Assembly: GCF_019973375.1 (NCBI RefSeq)
Contig: NZ_BPTV01000001.1
Span: forward strand, 868,001-932,000
Origin: Prevotella lacticifex
Lineage (GTDB): Bacteria > Bacteroidota > Bacteroidia > Bacteroidales > Bacteroidaceae
Direction of reading: 5' to 3'
Length of the DNA: 64,000 bases
In this document: positions 16,538-24,856 of the stretch, in pieces
Layout of the letters: each line of letters starts with the position of its first letter
How positions within the stretch are numbered: the first letter of the stretch is position 1
The notes under the pieces: generated by a model
Seen by the model: only the letters and a program-made list of their open reading frames with translations
What the model was told of the DNA's origin: nothing
Database searches by the model: none
Position numbers and translations under genes: made by a program

Positions 16538-16978
16538 ATGGCAAAGAAACTATCGACATTCGACTACTCAACATTAGTCCGTTACATGCTGCCCGATGGC
16601 ATCCTTGATTACTTCGAGATCACTAAGATCGACGAAGAAGTTACTAACGAGAAGGACGAAACAGGCACCGTCATCCGTATTCTTCACATCTACCTTGACG
16701 AGCGCGACCTGCGTGACAAGGTCTGGCATGACCTTCAGCCCAACGGTTTCACGGAGCCTCGCTTGTTCAATGACTTCCCACAACGCGAGCATAAAGTTCT
16801 GCTGCATGTCCGTCGCCGTCGTTGGTTGGACGGAGACGGTCACAACGTCGTCCTTGAAACCCTGCCTCTTGTGGCAGAGGGAACCTGCTACTCTGTAGAG
16901 TTTGCGGATTTCTTAAAAAAAATGGTTGGATGCCTTCCCAGTGACGGCCCAATGCGTGGGGCGCTTCTTCCGGACTGA
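16538..16978 (+). CDS. ISAon1-like transposase N-terminal region (ORFA), copy 2
   Basis: Identical to the ORFA at 727-1167: 146 residues with the LHIYLDERD and HVRRRRW motifs. It is preceded by TACCTTTG at about 16525 and followed by the same A8 slippage tract at 16915-16922. Confidence 0.8.
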   Translation: MAKKLSTFDYSTLVRYMLPDGILDYFEITKIDEEVTNEKDETGTVIRILHIYLDERDLRDKVWHDLQPNGFTEPRLFNDFPQREHKVLLHVRRRRWLDGDGHNVVLETLPLVAEGTCYSVEFADFLKKMVGCLPSDGPMRGALLPD

Positions 16979-18008
16979 CGGGAAGTACCTCGGGCGTGCC
17001 TACAAGGAGCATCTGAGTGGCTTTACGGACTGGGACCAGAAGGAGCATGCCGGTGAGTGGGTGCTTCAAGAGAAGAACATGGGCGAGCGACTGTGCATAG
17101 ACGAGACGATGCTTCACCATGACCTGATCACGTTCCTCTCCAACAGGGACGGACACTGCAAGAAGGGAACACTCATAGCTGCAGTCAAGGGCACGACCGT
17201 TGCTGACGTGACGAAGCATTTTGACGAGATACAAGAAGAGAGCCGAAATAAAGTCAAGGAGGTGTCGATGGACTTCTCCGACAGCATGATGGGCATTGTC
17301 AAGAAGTCCTTCCCACAGGCAGAGATAGTTATAGACCATTTCCATGTCATCCAGCTTTATACGACCAGGGGACTTGATGCGATGCGCATGAAGCTCAAGC
17401 GCACCAACACGACCGAGGTCAAGAGAGAGGAGCGGGAGTTCAGAAAGCAGCAAGAGAAGCGGGCCAAGGCAAGGGACAGGTACGCCGAGACCCATGAGGT
17501 CAAGAAGAGCAAGAACGGCAAACGCCTCGGCAGGCCGCGCAAGCGGAAGAATGAAAAGTTTGAGCCGAAGAAACTCAGCAATGGAGAGACCAAAGCCGAC
17601 TTGCTGACGCACGTAAGATACCCGCTGACGAAAAACCACAATGACTGGACTGACTTCCAGAAGGAGGAAATGCGCCTGCTCTTTGAGATTGAGCCAAAGA
17701 TGAAGGCTGCATACGGTCTGCTCTGCGCCCTGCGCAACATCTTCAGCAAGAAAAAGGACAGGAAGAGTGCAAAGAAAGCGCTCCATAAGTGGTACAAGAA
17801 TGTCGGAAGAACCCGCATTCGGGAAATCATATCAGTACGTGACACCATCAAGGCCAAAGAGGAGTATGTGCTAAACTTCTTCAACAACAGGTCAACGAAT
17901 GCGCCAGCCGAGTCGCTCAACTCAAAGATTAAGGGACTGCGTGCTCAGGTGCATGGGGTCAGTGACCTTCCCTTCTTCATGTTCCGCTGTTTCACGATAT
18001 TTGGTTAG
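16917..18008 (+). CDS. ISAon1-like transposase catalytic region (ORFB), copy 2
   Basis: Identical to the ORFB at 1106-2197. DDE motifs CIDET, VIDHFH and AESLNSK are intact. A TAA lies directly upstream of the open frame, so expression needs the +1 (or -2) shift from ORFA. Confidence 0.85.
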   Translation, partial: KKWLDAFPVTAQCVGRFFRTDGKYLGRAYKEHLSGFTDWDQKEHAGEWVLQEKNMGERLCIDETMLHHDLITFLSNRDGHCKKGTLIAAVKGTTVADVTKHFDEIQEESRNKVKEVSMDFSDSMMGIVKKSFPQAEIVIDHFHVIQLYTTRGLDAMRMKLKRTNTTEVKREEREFRKQQEKRAKARDRYAETHEVKKSKNGKRLGRPRKRKNEKFEPKKLSNGETKADLLTHVRYPLTKNHNDWTDFQKEEMRLLFEIEPKMKAAYGLLCALRNIFSKKKDRKSAKKALHKWYKNVGRTRIREIISVRDTIKAKEEYVLNFFNNRSTNAPAESLNSKIKGLRAQVHGVSDLPFFMFRCFTIFG

Positions 18009-18047
18009 GCGAGTGCAGGGGCATCCACGGAAAAATCCCCCTGCGCC

Positions 18048-18726
18048 GCAATTTTACGCGTTAGCGATTTTCGTCATGGGCAGGCTTGACACCAAAGGTG
18101 TGGGGCTAAAGCTATGTGGTAGGCGGCGAGCTTGCTCGCAAGACTACCCCATAGCTTTAGACCCATTGCTCCTTGGGGAGCATAAGCATGACCATGATTT
18201 TCTTTTCTCTTTTCCGTTTGAAAATGCCAAAGCGATAATGGCAGCAGAAAGATTTATATTTCCTCTCACTATGATTCCACGGAAAATATCCAGTGCGTCG
18301 CGGGTAGAGATCTCTGTGTGAGAATATTACAGACAAGAGGTTTAGGGCGGGGTTTATCCCCGCCCTAAACCCGCAAAATATATGAGTGGGTCGATATAGT
18401 CACCAATCTTGGAACTTGGGTGTCCCAATGACGAAAGCAGGGGGATTGTAAAGTGAACATATCGGCCCACGGGAAATATCCAATGCACCGAATTTGTTTC
18501 TTCTTAAACATCAAACGCAGAATTAGAACTTTTTCTGCTATTACGCAATGATATTATCAATTTTATTTATAGGGAATCGTGATTGTTAATGTATTAAGCT
18601 GCAAATCCGATGGCTGAAGAGGGGATTATGATTCAGTTGCCGGTGGAAGGCAGAATTGGGGATGTGATTGCTGAAATTGTACTATAATAAGCCAAGAAAG
18701 TGCATAATGGTCTGATGAAATTTTAC
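18048..18726. other. Structured non-coding tract right of IS copy 2
   Basis: Successive hairpins: ACACC-AAA-GGTGT; a cruciform at 18106-18160 (17-bp stem with one mismatch, CTAAAGCTATG..GTAG, tip GCGAGC-TT-GCTCGC); GCTCC-TTGG-GGAGC at about 18168-18182; and a perfect 14-bp stem GGTTTAGGGCGGGG/CCCCGCCCTAAACC at 18339-18371. A 25-codon open frame (MAEEGIMIQLPVEG...) at about 18609-18686 may be a remnant. The end of the tract is the alpha-galactosidase promoter region. Confidence 0.6.
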
Positions 18727-18734
18727 TAACTTTG
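18727..18734 (+). promoter_or_regulatory. -7 promoter box of the alpha-galactosidase gene
   Basis: TAACTTTG matches the TAnnTTTG consensus. No good -33 TTTG is visible at the right distance. The box overlaps an upstream TTG start of the same frame (18732), which decides for the ATG at 18777. Confidence 0.6.
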
Positions 18735-18776
18735 CACCATACTGAAACTTATAACCAAAAGATACAATATAAACTT

Positions 18777-20978
18777 ATGAAGAAAGCCACGCTTTTCATT
18801 ACCGCATTGCTGTCGATGGCAGTGACGGCAGGGGCAAAAAACGTAGCCATTGAGACGCCGGGCAATACCCTTGTCGTCGACGTCACCAATGGCCAACGCC
18901 CGATGTTCGTGTATTATGGAGCAAAATTGTCAGCTTCAGATATGGCCAACCTGAAACCGGCCGCAGGTTTTTCGAGGAACGAGATTTATCTTCCTTACGG
19001 ACCAGCGCCGGCGGCTGAGGCCGCTTTTGCATGCCGCCATTCCGACGGGAATATGACAACCGAGCTCCTTGCCACAGGCTACGACGTGACATCCGACGGC
19101 AATTCGACCGTCACCACTATCCACACCAAGGACCCGCAGTATGCCCTTACCGTTGACATCCATTACAAGGCATATAATGATGTCGACATGATTGAGACGT
19201 GGACTGATATCACCAACGGCGAGAAAGGCACCGTCACGCTCACCGATTTCTACTCGGCCACACTGCCCATCCGCCGTGGCGACGTGTGGATGAGCTCGCT
19301 CTATGGCTCGTGGGCTAACGAAGGGCAGGTCGACGAGGAGCCGCTGACAGCCGGTGAGAAGGTGATAAAGAATACCGACGGCACGCGCAACTCGCATACT
19401 TCGCACGCTGAGGTGATGTTCTCGCTCAACGGAAAGGCTCAGGAAAACAGCGGTCAGGTGATAGGGGCCGCACTGTGCTATGGCGGCAACTACGAACTGA
19501 AGGTTGTCACCGACGACTCGGAATATCATCGCTTTATTGCCGGAATCAACGCCGACAACAGTTTCTATCATCTGAAAAAGGGCGAGACGTTCACCACGCC
19601 ACCGCTTGCGCTCACCTTCTCCGACGAGGGACTGTCGGGAGCGTCGCGCAACTTCCATAAGTGGGGACGCGAGTACCGTCTGGCACATGGCAACGACCTG
19701 CGCCGCATACTCCTGAACTCGTGGGAGGGCGTATACTTCAACATCAACGAGGAGAATATGAACCAGATGATGGGCGATATCGCCGCTATGGGCGGTGAGC
19801 TGTTCGTCATGGACGACGGGTGGTTCGGCGGTAAGTATCAGCGCAATACCGATAATGCGGCACTCGGCGACTGGGTCGTCGACAAACGGAAACTGCCCAA
19901 CGGTATAGAGAATCTCATCAACGATGCCAAGAGCCACGGAATAAAATTCGGCATCTGGGTGGAGCCCGAGGCTACCAACACGGCAAGTGAACTCTACGAG
20001 AAGCATCCCGAATGGGTTATCAAGGCACCGCGGAGAGAGATTAGCTGCGGTCGCGGAGGCACCCAACTCGTCCTCGATATGAGCAATCCTAAGGTGCAGG
20101 ACTATGCCTTCAGCATCATCGACAACCTGCTCTCAAAATATCCTGAGATAGCTTACATCAAGTGGGACGCTAACATGCCGATACAAAGTGCCGGCAGCCA
20201 GTATCTGTCGATGGACGACCAGAGCTATCTGTATATCGACTACCATCGTGGACTGGAGAAAACATTGAAACGCATCCGTAAGAAATATCCCGACGTGACG
20301 ATACAGCTCTGCGCAAGTGGAGGCGGAAGGGCCAACTGGGGACTGCTGCCTTACTTCGACGAATTCTGGGTAAGCGACAACACCGATGCCCTTCAGCGCA
20401 TCTATATGCAGTGGGGAACATCCTATTTCTTCCCCGCAATGGCGATGGCATGCCATATTTCGGCAACGCCAAACCATACGGTGTTCCGTACAACATCGTT
20501 GAAATTCCGTATTGATGTGGCTATGGCAGGACGCCTCGGCATGGAAATCCAACCGAAAAATATGACCGACGAGGAAAAGGCTTTGTGCAAGAAAGCCATC
20601 GCGGAGTATAAGGAGATTCGTCCGGTGGTACAGCTTGGAAATATCTACCGACTGGTGTCGCCTTTCGACCACAAAGGCCTGGCCTCAATGATGTACGTGT
20701 CGGACAGTAAGGACAAGGCCGTTTGGTACTGGTGGAAGACCGCCAATTTCTACAATCAGCATCTGCCTCGCGTGCGTATGGCCGGCCTCGACCCCACCAG
20801 AATGTATAAGGTGCGTGAGCTCGACCGTATTGACCTCAATCCTCTCGACTGTGAGGGTAAGGTCTATACTGGCAAATTCCTCATGGAGACGGGCCTCGAT
20901 GTGCCATATACTAATGAGGTGGAATGGGGAAAGAAAACCGACTGGTCGTCACGCGTGCTCTATCTTGAGGCGCAGTAG
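18777..20978 (+). CDS. Secreted GH36 alpha-galactosidase
   Basis: 733 residues from MKKATLF, with a cleavable signal peptide (about 1-20). An N-terminal beta-sandwich is followed by a (beta/alpha)8 barrel with the GH36 hallmarks: LFVMDDGWFG, GIKFGIWVEPE, the nucleophile in AYIKWDAN (Asp464), CASGGGRANWG, and the acid/base in FWVSDNTD (Asp534). It hydrolyses terminal alpha-1,6-galactose from raffinose-type oligosaccharides or galactomannan side chains, here probably in the periplasm. It stands alone between a structured tract and a tRNA gene, with its own promoter and terminator; no SusC/SusD pair is next to it. Confidence 0.92.
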   Translation: MKKATLFITALLSMAVTAGAKNVAIETPGNTLVVDVTNGQRPMFVYYGAKLSASDMANLKPAAGFSRNEIYLPYGPAPAAEAAFACRHSDGNMTTELLATGYDVTSDGNSTVTTIHTKDPQYALTVDIHYKAYNDVDMIETWTDITNGEKGTVTLTDFYSATLPIRRGDVWMSSLYGSWANEGQVDEEPLTAGEKVIKNTDGTRNSHTSHAEVMFSLNGKAQENSGQVIGAALCYGGNYELKVVTDDSEYHRFIAGINADNSFYHLKKGETFTTPPLALTFSDEGLSGASRNFHKWGREYRLAHGNDLRRILLNSWEGVYFNINEENMNQMMGDIAAMGGELFVMDDGWFGGKYQRNTDNAALGDWVVDKRKLPNGIENLINDAKSHGIKFGIWVEPEATNTASELYEKHPEWVIKAPRREISCGRGGTQLVLDMSNPKVQDYAFSIIDNLLSKYPEIAYIKWDANMPIQSAGSQYLSMDDQSYLYIDYHRGLEKTLKRIRKKYPDVTIQLCASGGGRANWGLLPYFDEFWVSDNTDALQRIYMQWGTSYFFPAMAMACHISATPNHTVFRTTSLKFRIDVAMAGRLGMEIQPKNMTDEEKALCKKAIAEYKEIRPVVQLGNIYRLVSPFDHKGLASMMYVSDSKDKAVWYWWKTANFYNQHLPRVRMAGLDPTRMYKVRELDRIDLNPLDCEGKVYTGKFLMETGLDVPYTNEVEWGKKTDWSSRVLYLEAQ

Positions 20979-21108
20979 ACTGTCGTCAGTTCTGCGCATT
21001 TGCAGAAATGACCGGCTGTTGGGCTGTGCCTTGAGGCTCAGCAGTATGCCGTCGGCCGATTTAACGTAAGGCTTATCGGCCTTAAATCCGCCCTTCGCCG
21101 CTCTTCTT

Positions 21109-21166
21109 ACCGCATCGCCGGACAAACGAATAATAACCTTCGTTGTCTGGCGATGCGGTTTTTTAT
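21109..21166 (+). terminator. Terminator after the alpha-galactosidase gene
   Basis: Very long inverted repeat: ACCGCATCGCCGGACAAACGA on the left pairs with TCGTTG-TCTGGCGATGCGGT on the right with few mismatches, followed by TTTTTT. Confidence 0.85.
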
Positions 21167-21354
21167 TATTTCTTTGTACGACGTACCGTCGAACTCGACT
21201 AAGCTCTTCGATGGAGGCTCGCGCCCCGATAGGTGCCACCTTGCAATTCGCTCCATAGAATCCGTGATGGATAGTTGTCTTTTCTTATGCTTGAAGATAC
21301 GGGAAATGTCGTTTGTAAAGCAAACATGGGAATTTTTACGTGGATTTTTGTTCA

Positions 21355-21395
21355 AAGTAAAAAGCCAAACGACTGAAAAATAGTCATTTGGCCTG
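21355..21395 (-). terminator. Terminator of the tRNA-Leu gene
   Basis: On the minus strand GCCAAATGACT and AGTCGTTTGGC form a stem around ATTTTTC, followed by TTTTT. Confidence 0.75.
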
Positions 21396-21403
21396 CTAAA
21401 TTG

Positions 21404-21484
21404 TGCGCCCGACAGGACTCGAACCTGCACTGCATAGCAACTAGATCCTAAGTCTAGCGCGTCTACCAGTTCCGCCACGGGCGC
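21404..21484 (-). tRNA. tRNA-Leu (anticodon UAG)
   Basis: A class II cloverleaf can be drawn: acceptor GCGCCCG/CGGGCGC, anticodon stem CTAGA/TCTAG with loop CTTAGGA (anticodon TAG), a long variable arm, and T arm GCAGG-TTCGAGT-CCTGT. The CCA end is not encoded. Confidence 0.95.
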
Positions 21485-21612
21485 AATGCGTAAAGCGAAT
21501 GCAAAGGTAATAAAAAAAATGATGAAACGATAATCTTTGGACAAATATTATCGTTGTTGAACGCAAAAAGATTGTGTTTCTTGAAATTTGCATGCAAAAA
21601 GTGGCTGAAGAA

Positions 21613-21643
21613 TTTGCGTTTTGAATTGTTTTTCGTATATTTG
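21613..21643 (+). promoter_or_regulatory. Bacteroidota-type promoter of the Rpn gene
   Basis: TTTG (21613-21616), a 19-bp spacer, TATATTTG (21636-21643); the ATG follows about 37 bp downstream. Confidence 0.75.
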
Positions 21644-21680
21644 CAGTTGTAAGTGTTGTTCGTCTAAAAAATAGGAAGAT

Positions 21681-22610
21681 ATGAGATACCTGGATCCAAG
21701 AGCTGATTTAACTTTCAAGAAAGTATTCGGAGAGCACCCCGACTTAGTAATTAGTTTCCTTAATGCTCTCCTTCCCTTTGATGACGATAATAGAGTTGAG
21801 AGTGTAGAATACATTCCTACGGAGCTCGTTCCCGACAATCCTTTGAAGAAAAACAGCATTGTTGACGTGCGATGTAAGGATCAGCGTGGGCGCCAATTCC
21901 TTGTTGAGATGCAGATGATATGGTCGGAGGAATTTAAGCAAAGGGTTCTTTTTAATGCCTCCAAAGCATACGTCAGACAGTTGGACAAGAGGGAAAATTA
22001 TGACCTTCTTCAGCCTGTGTACTCGCTCAACTTAGTCAATGATGTGTTCGAACCGGAACTGAAAGAGTATTATCATCATTATGATATCGTTAATGTAGAA
22101 CATTCCGACAGAGTGATAGAGGGACTACATCTTGTCTTTGTCGAACTGCCCAAGTTCAAACCTCATAATTTTTCGGAGAGGAAGATGCAGGTGCTGTGGC
22201 TTCGCTATCTGACTGAAATGGGTGACGCACGTGAGGTACCTAAGGAACTCCTTGATAATCCGGAGGTTAAGAAAGCCTGCGATATTCTTGAGGAATCCTC
22301 CTATTCCCCTGCTCAGTTGGAGGGGTATGAGAAGTTTTGGGACATTGTCCGTACGGAAAAGACATACTTCAATAGTGCCAGAAAACATGGCTTCGCTGAG
22401 GGTCGTGCTGAGGGCCGTGCTGAGGGTCGTGCTGAGGGTCGTGCCGAGGGTCGTGCTGAGGGTCGTGCCGAGGGTCGTGCTGAGGGTCGTGCCGAGGGTG
22501 CGAGAGATGAGAAAATGAGGATGGCGAAGAAACTCAAGGAAATTGGCCTCTCAAATGGCCAGATTGCTGATACTACGGGACTTACAGTCAAGGAAATAGA
22601 GGAACTGTAG
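21681..22610 (+). CDS. Rpn-family PD-(D/E)XK nuclease with AEGR repeat tract
   Basis: 309 residues. The start MRYLDPRADLTFKKVFGEHPD and the core SIVDVRCKDQRGRQFLVEMQM (acidic residues and Q of a PD-(D/E)XK-type site) place it in the Rpn / YhgA-like 'recombination-promoting nuclease' family. Residues about 238-272 are repeats of A-E-G-R encoded by eight to nine 12-bp units (about 22397-22500). The C-terminus (KKLKEIGLSNGQIADTTGLTVKEIEEL) is the small helical domain usual in the family. Some Rpn proteins act in phage defence, with a short C-terminal form made from inside the gene acting as antitoxin; in-frame ATGs at about 22508 and 22520 could serve that here (inference). Confidence 0.85.
   Translation: MRYLDPRADLTFKKVFGEHPDLVISFLNALLPFDDDNRVESVEYIPTELVPDNPLKKNSIVDVRCKDQRGRQFLVEMQMIWSEEFKQRVLFNASKAYVRQLDKRENYDLLQPVYSLNLVNDVFEPELKEYYHHYDIVNVEHSDRVIEGLHLVFVELPKFKPHNFSERKMQVLWLRYLTEMGDAREVPKELLDNPEVKKACDILEESSYSPAQLEGYEKFWDIVRTEKTYFNSARKHGFAEGRAEGRAEGRAEGRAEGRAEGRAEGRAEGRAEGARDEKMRMAKKLKEIGLSNGQIADTTGLTVKEIEEL
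22397..22500 (+). repeat. 12-bp tandem repeat inside the Rpn gene
   Basis: Units GCTGAGGGTCGT and GCCGAGGGTCGT largely alternate, all in frame. Gain or loss of units keeps the frame, changing only linker length between the nuclease and C-terminal domains. Confidence 0.9.
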
Positions 22611-22646
22611 GATGGTGCGGAAGTAATCTAACAATTATCTTTGCTT

Positions 22647-22690
22647 AAACGTAAAAGGTGTCATTTTAAGGTGATTCCCTTTTACGTTTG
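22647..22690. terminator. Hairpin between the Rpn and first GLPGLI genes
   Basis: AAACGTAAAAGG and CCTTTTACGTTT form a perfect 12-bp stem. There is no long T-tract, so it may be a weak or bidirectional terminator. The right arm contains TACGTTTG (22683-22690), which resembles a -7 promoter box for the next gene. Confidence 0.5.
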
Positions 22691-22701
22691 AACTTACTTA
22701 T

Positions 22702-23496
22702 ATGAAGAAGCTGTTGCTCTTGTTATTACTTGTTCCGTTGCTTGCTTATGGTCAGACCATAGATACGGCAAAAGTTGCTGTGTGGTACGAGGCAAAATAT
22801 AACAACGGCGTTGAGGATGTTGCGTTAACAACTTCAAGAGAGGTGCTTGAAATAGGGAATAAGTACACCTGTTATTATAGTTGGGATAATAAGTTGTATA
22901 ATGATTATATGGACTCCATTTGTAAGGCAAATCCAAATGAGGACATTATTTCCGTCATTACTTCGGCGGCGAATGCTACTAATAGTCTTTCTCGTGATTA
23001 CAAAATATACAAATGTCTTTTTAATGACAGTTTGACGTACTTTAATTCGATCTGGAAACGGCATTTTAAGTATGAGCAAGGTTTCCCGGTTAATGATTGG
23101 CGGCTTGCCGAAGGAGATACCACTATCCTTTCAATGCCTTGCAATAAAGCTTCGCTCGATCTCCATGGACGGCACTGGACGGTGTGGTACACCACGGAGA
23201 TGCCAATATCCGATGGCCCCTGGAAGCTCAAAGGTCTGCCAGGACTGATAATGAAAGCTTCAGAGAGTGAGGGCATCTTCAGTTTCAACTGTGTCGGTAT
23301 TGATAAAATTACGAAACCCATTGAATTTGAGAGTAAACGGGCCTATAACACGAATCCAAAGAGGTTTGAGGATGAACTGAAAAAATTCCGTCGGGGACAG
23401 ACAGAATATGTGTTCCGCCAGAGCAAGATCCCACATACTCCGGGCTTGTGGAAGAACGAGAAGTCGTACACTCCTTGTTTGATAGAGTTCTATTAA
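22702..23496 (+). CDS. GLPGLI family secreted protein, copy 1
   Basis: 264 residues with a signal peptide (about 1-18) and the name-giving stretch KLKGLPGLIMKASES at about residue 182. The family is widespread in Bacteroidota, exported, and of unknown function. Members often sit beside CarboxypepD_reg/TonB-receptor-like outer-membrane proteins, as the second copy does here. Its 3' half is far more similar to the second copy at nucleotide level than its 5' half. No downstream partner is directly linked; about 500 bp separate it from copy 2. Confidence 0.85.
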   Translation: MKKLLLLLLLVPLLAYGQTIDTAKVAVWYEAKYNNGVEDVALTTSREVLEIGNKYTCYYSWDNKLYNDYMDSICKANPNEDIISVITSAANATNSLSRDYKIYKCLFNDSLTYFNSIWKRHFKYEQGFPVNDWRLAEGDTTILSMPCNKASLDLHGRHWTVWYTTEMPISDGPWKLKGLPGLIMKASESEGIFSFNCVGIDKITKPIEFESKRAYNTNPKRFEDELKKFRRGQTEYVFRQSKIPHTPGLWKNEKSYTPCLIEFY

Positions 23497-23728
23497 TAGT
23501 ATGATTCAATTCATATCCGAGTACCGTGTACAGGGTGTAAACAGTATTGCCGCCTTACAGTTTTATATCCTTTGCGTGCGTATTGACTCCAATGCATAGG
23601 AACCTGAGAGAACCATGGTCTCTATCAGCATTAATATTATATAATGGGTTTAGACAGTTTTGGAATCAGATGGTAAATACTTTTAAACAGAATAAGTTCG
23701 TTGGTATATAATTTTAAATGTTAATTTA
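23497..23728. other. Non-coding stretch between GLPGLI copy 1 and the next promoter
   Basis: No gene or strong structure is seen. Composition becomes very A/T-rich towards the promoter at 23729. Confidence 0.5.
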
Positions 23729-23760
23729 TTTGGATAGATTAAAATAAATATGTAATTTTG
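23729..23760 (+). promoter_or_regulatory. Bacteroidota-type promoter of the GLPGLI copy 2 operon
   Basis: TTTG (23729-23732), a 20-bp spacer, TAATTTTG (23753-23760). It lies about 240 bp before the GLPGLI start, giving an unusually long leader. Confidence 0.75.
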
Positions 23761-23770
23761 CAGCTGTTAG

Positions 23771-23932
23771 CATGGATATTGGTTGACTGCTAATATTTGG
23801 GATAAACTCCACAGCACGGTTAACTGCGAGCGATTCTTCAAGGAAGTCTCCTTTCTTGGTGCAAAACCGTCAGAACGGATGGAGATGGTAGAACTGATTA
23901 TCGTTCCAAAGCGGACTCGGCGCAACTTGTAA
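23771..23932 (+). pseudogene. Short protein-like remnant in the GLPGLI operon leader
   Basis: An open frame of 53 codons with no ATG start. Its last 45 residues have a protein-like composition (contains ERFFKEVSFLGAKPSERMEM and ends VPKRTRRNL, then TAA). I do not recognise the family. It is most simply the 3' end of a deleted gene lying between the promoter and GLPGLI copy 2. Confidence 0.4.
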
Positions 23933-24002
23933 AGTAACTGAAAAGAGAAGCTGATGGTCTTTTGCTTGCCTGCGGTTTTTCTTAATTTATTTACGTTTTA
24001 CT

Positions 24003-24797
24003 ATGAGAATCAGAATATTAATAATAATGCTACTGCTGCCTCTTTGGGCTTCCTCGCAGGTCGTAGATTCCTCAAAATATACAGTGTGGTATTCGGTGGG
24101 CTATAAAGAGAAGACAGAAGGGGATCCTGATTTCAAGGACAAGGAGGTGTTAGAGATTGGTAACAACTATTCTTTTTATTATAGCTATCAGAGAAAGTTG
24201 CTTAATAACTATGTCGACTCAATGAAACGGCTCTATCCTTCGCCCGAGACACGTTTACTTCATTATGATGACAAAACTCCGTGGATGGGAAATTCCTACA
24301 TGATATTGAAGAGTCAGCATAATGACAGCCTTGTATATATGGAAAAGATTAATCAGGGCCAATGGTTCCGCTATACTGAGACGTTTCCTTCTGACAGTTG
24401 GAAACTTGTCGATGGCGATACAACCATCCTCTCGCTGCCTTGCAATAAGGCGACTCTCGACCTCCACGGGCGGCATTGGACAGTGTGGTACACCACGGAG
24501 ATACCAATATCCGATGGTCCCTGGAAGTTCAAAGGCCTTCCGGGACTGATAATGAAAGCTTCGGAGAGTGAGGGCATCTTCAGTTTCACCTGTATCGGTA
24601 TTAATGAAAGCCATGAGCCAATAGTGGTAGAAAAACATAAATTCGTCGATACGACTCCAAAGAAATTCGAGAATGAATTGAGGGATTATTGGTCTAACCA
24701 GATGGAATATATAATGCGGGTGCAAAATATTCCTCATTCACCAGGCCTGTGGAAGAATGAGAAGTCGTATACTCCTTGTCTGAGGGAGTTTTATTAA
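24003..24797 (+). CDS. GLPGLI family secreted protein, copy 2
   Basis: 264 residues, exactly the length of copy 1. A signal peptide (about 1-18), then a beta-rich body with KFKGLPGLIMKASES at the same position. Both copies end in a shared H(T/S)PGLWKNEKSYTPCL block. It is followed after 59 bp by an outer-membrane protein gene on the same strand, the usual pairing for the family, so the two probably act together at the cell envelope. Function unknown. Confidence 0.85.
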   Translation: MRIRILIIMLLLPLWASSQVVDSSKYTVWYSVGYKEKTEGDPDFKDKEVLEIGNNYSFYYSYQRKLLNNYVDSMKRLYPSPETRLLHYDDKTPWMGNSYMILKSQHNDSLVYMEKINQGQWFRYTETFPSDSWKLVDGDTTILSLPCNKATLDLHGRHWTVWYTTEIPISDGPWKFKGLPGLIMKASESEGIFSFTCIGINESHEPIVVEKHKFVDTTPKKFENELRDYWSNQMEYIMRVQNIPHSPGLWKNEKSYTPCLREFY

Positions 24798-24856
24798 CAG
24801 TCAAGACTCGTTTTTGATGAGTCTTTGGATGAATAAAGTGAAGGGGGAAACGAATT

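Larger units (their letters stand above)
16439..18047 (+). mobile_element. ISAon1-like insertion sequence, copy 2
   Basis: 1609 bp, coding sequence identical to the element at 628-2237, bounded by the same inverted repeats and a perfect but different 8-bp target duplication (GCAATTTT, 16431-16438 and 18048-18055). Identity plus distinct duplications means recent independent transposition rather than segmental duplication. Confidence 0.92.

Noticed and set aside
18936..20066. Long minus-strand frame opposite the alpha-galactosidase gene
   Set aside because: Antisense shadow of a well-supported GH36 gene with strong codon bias.
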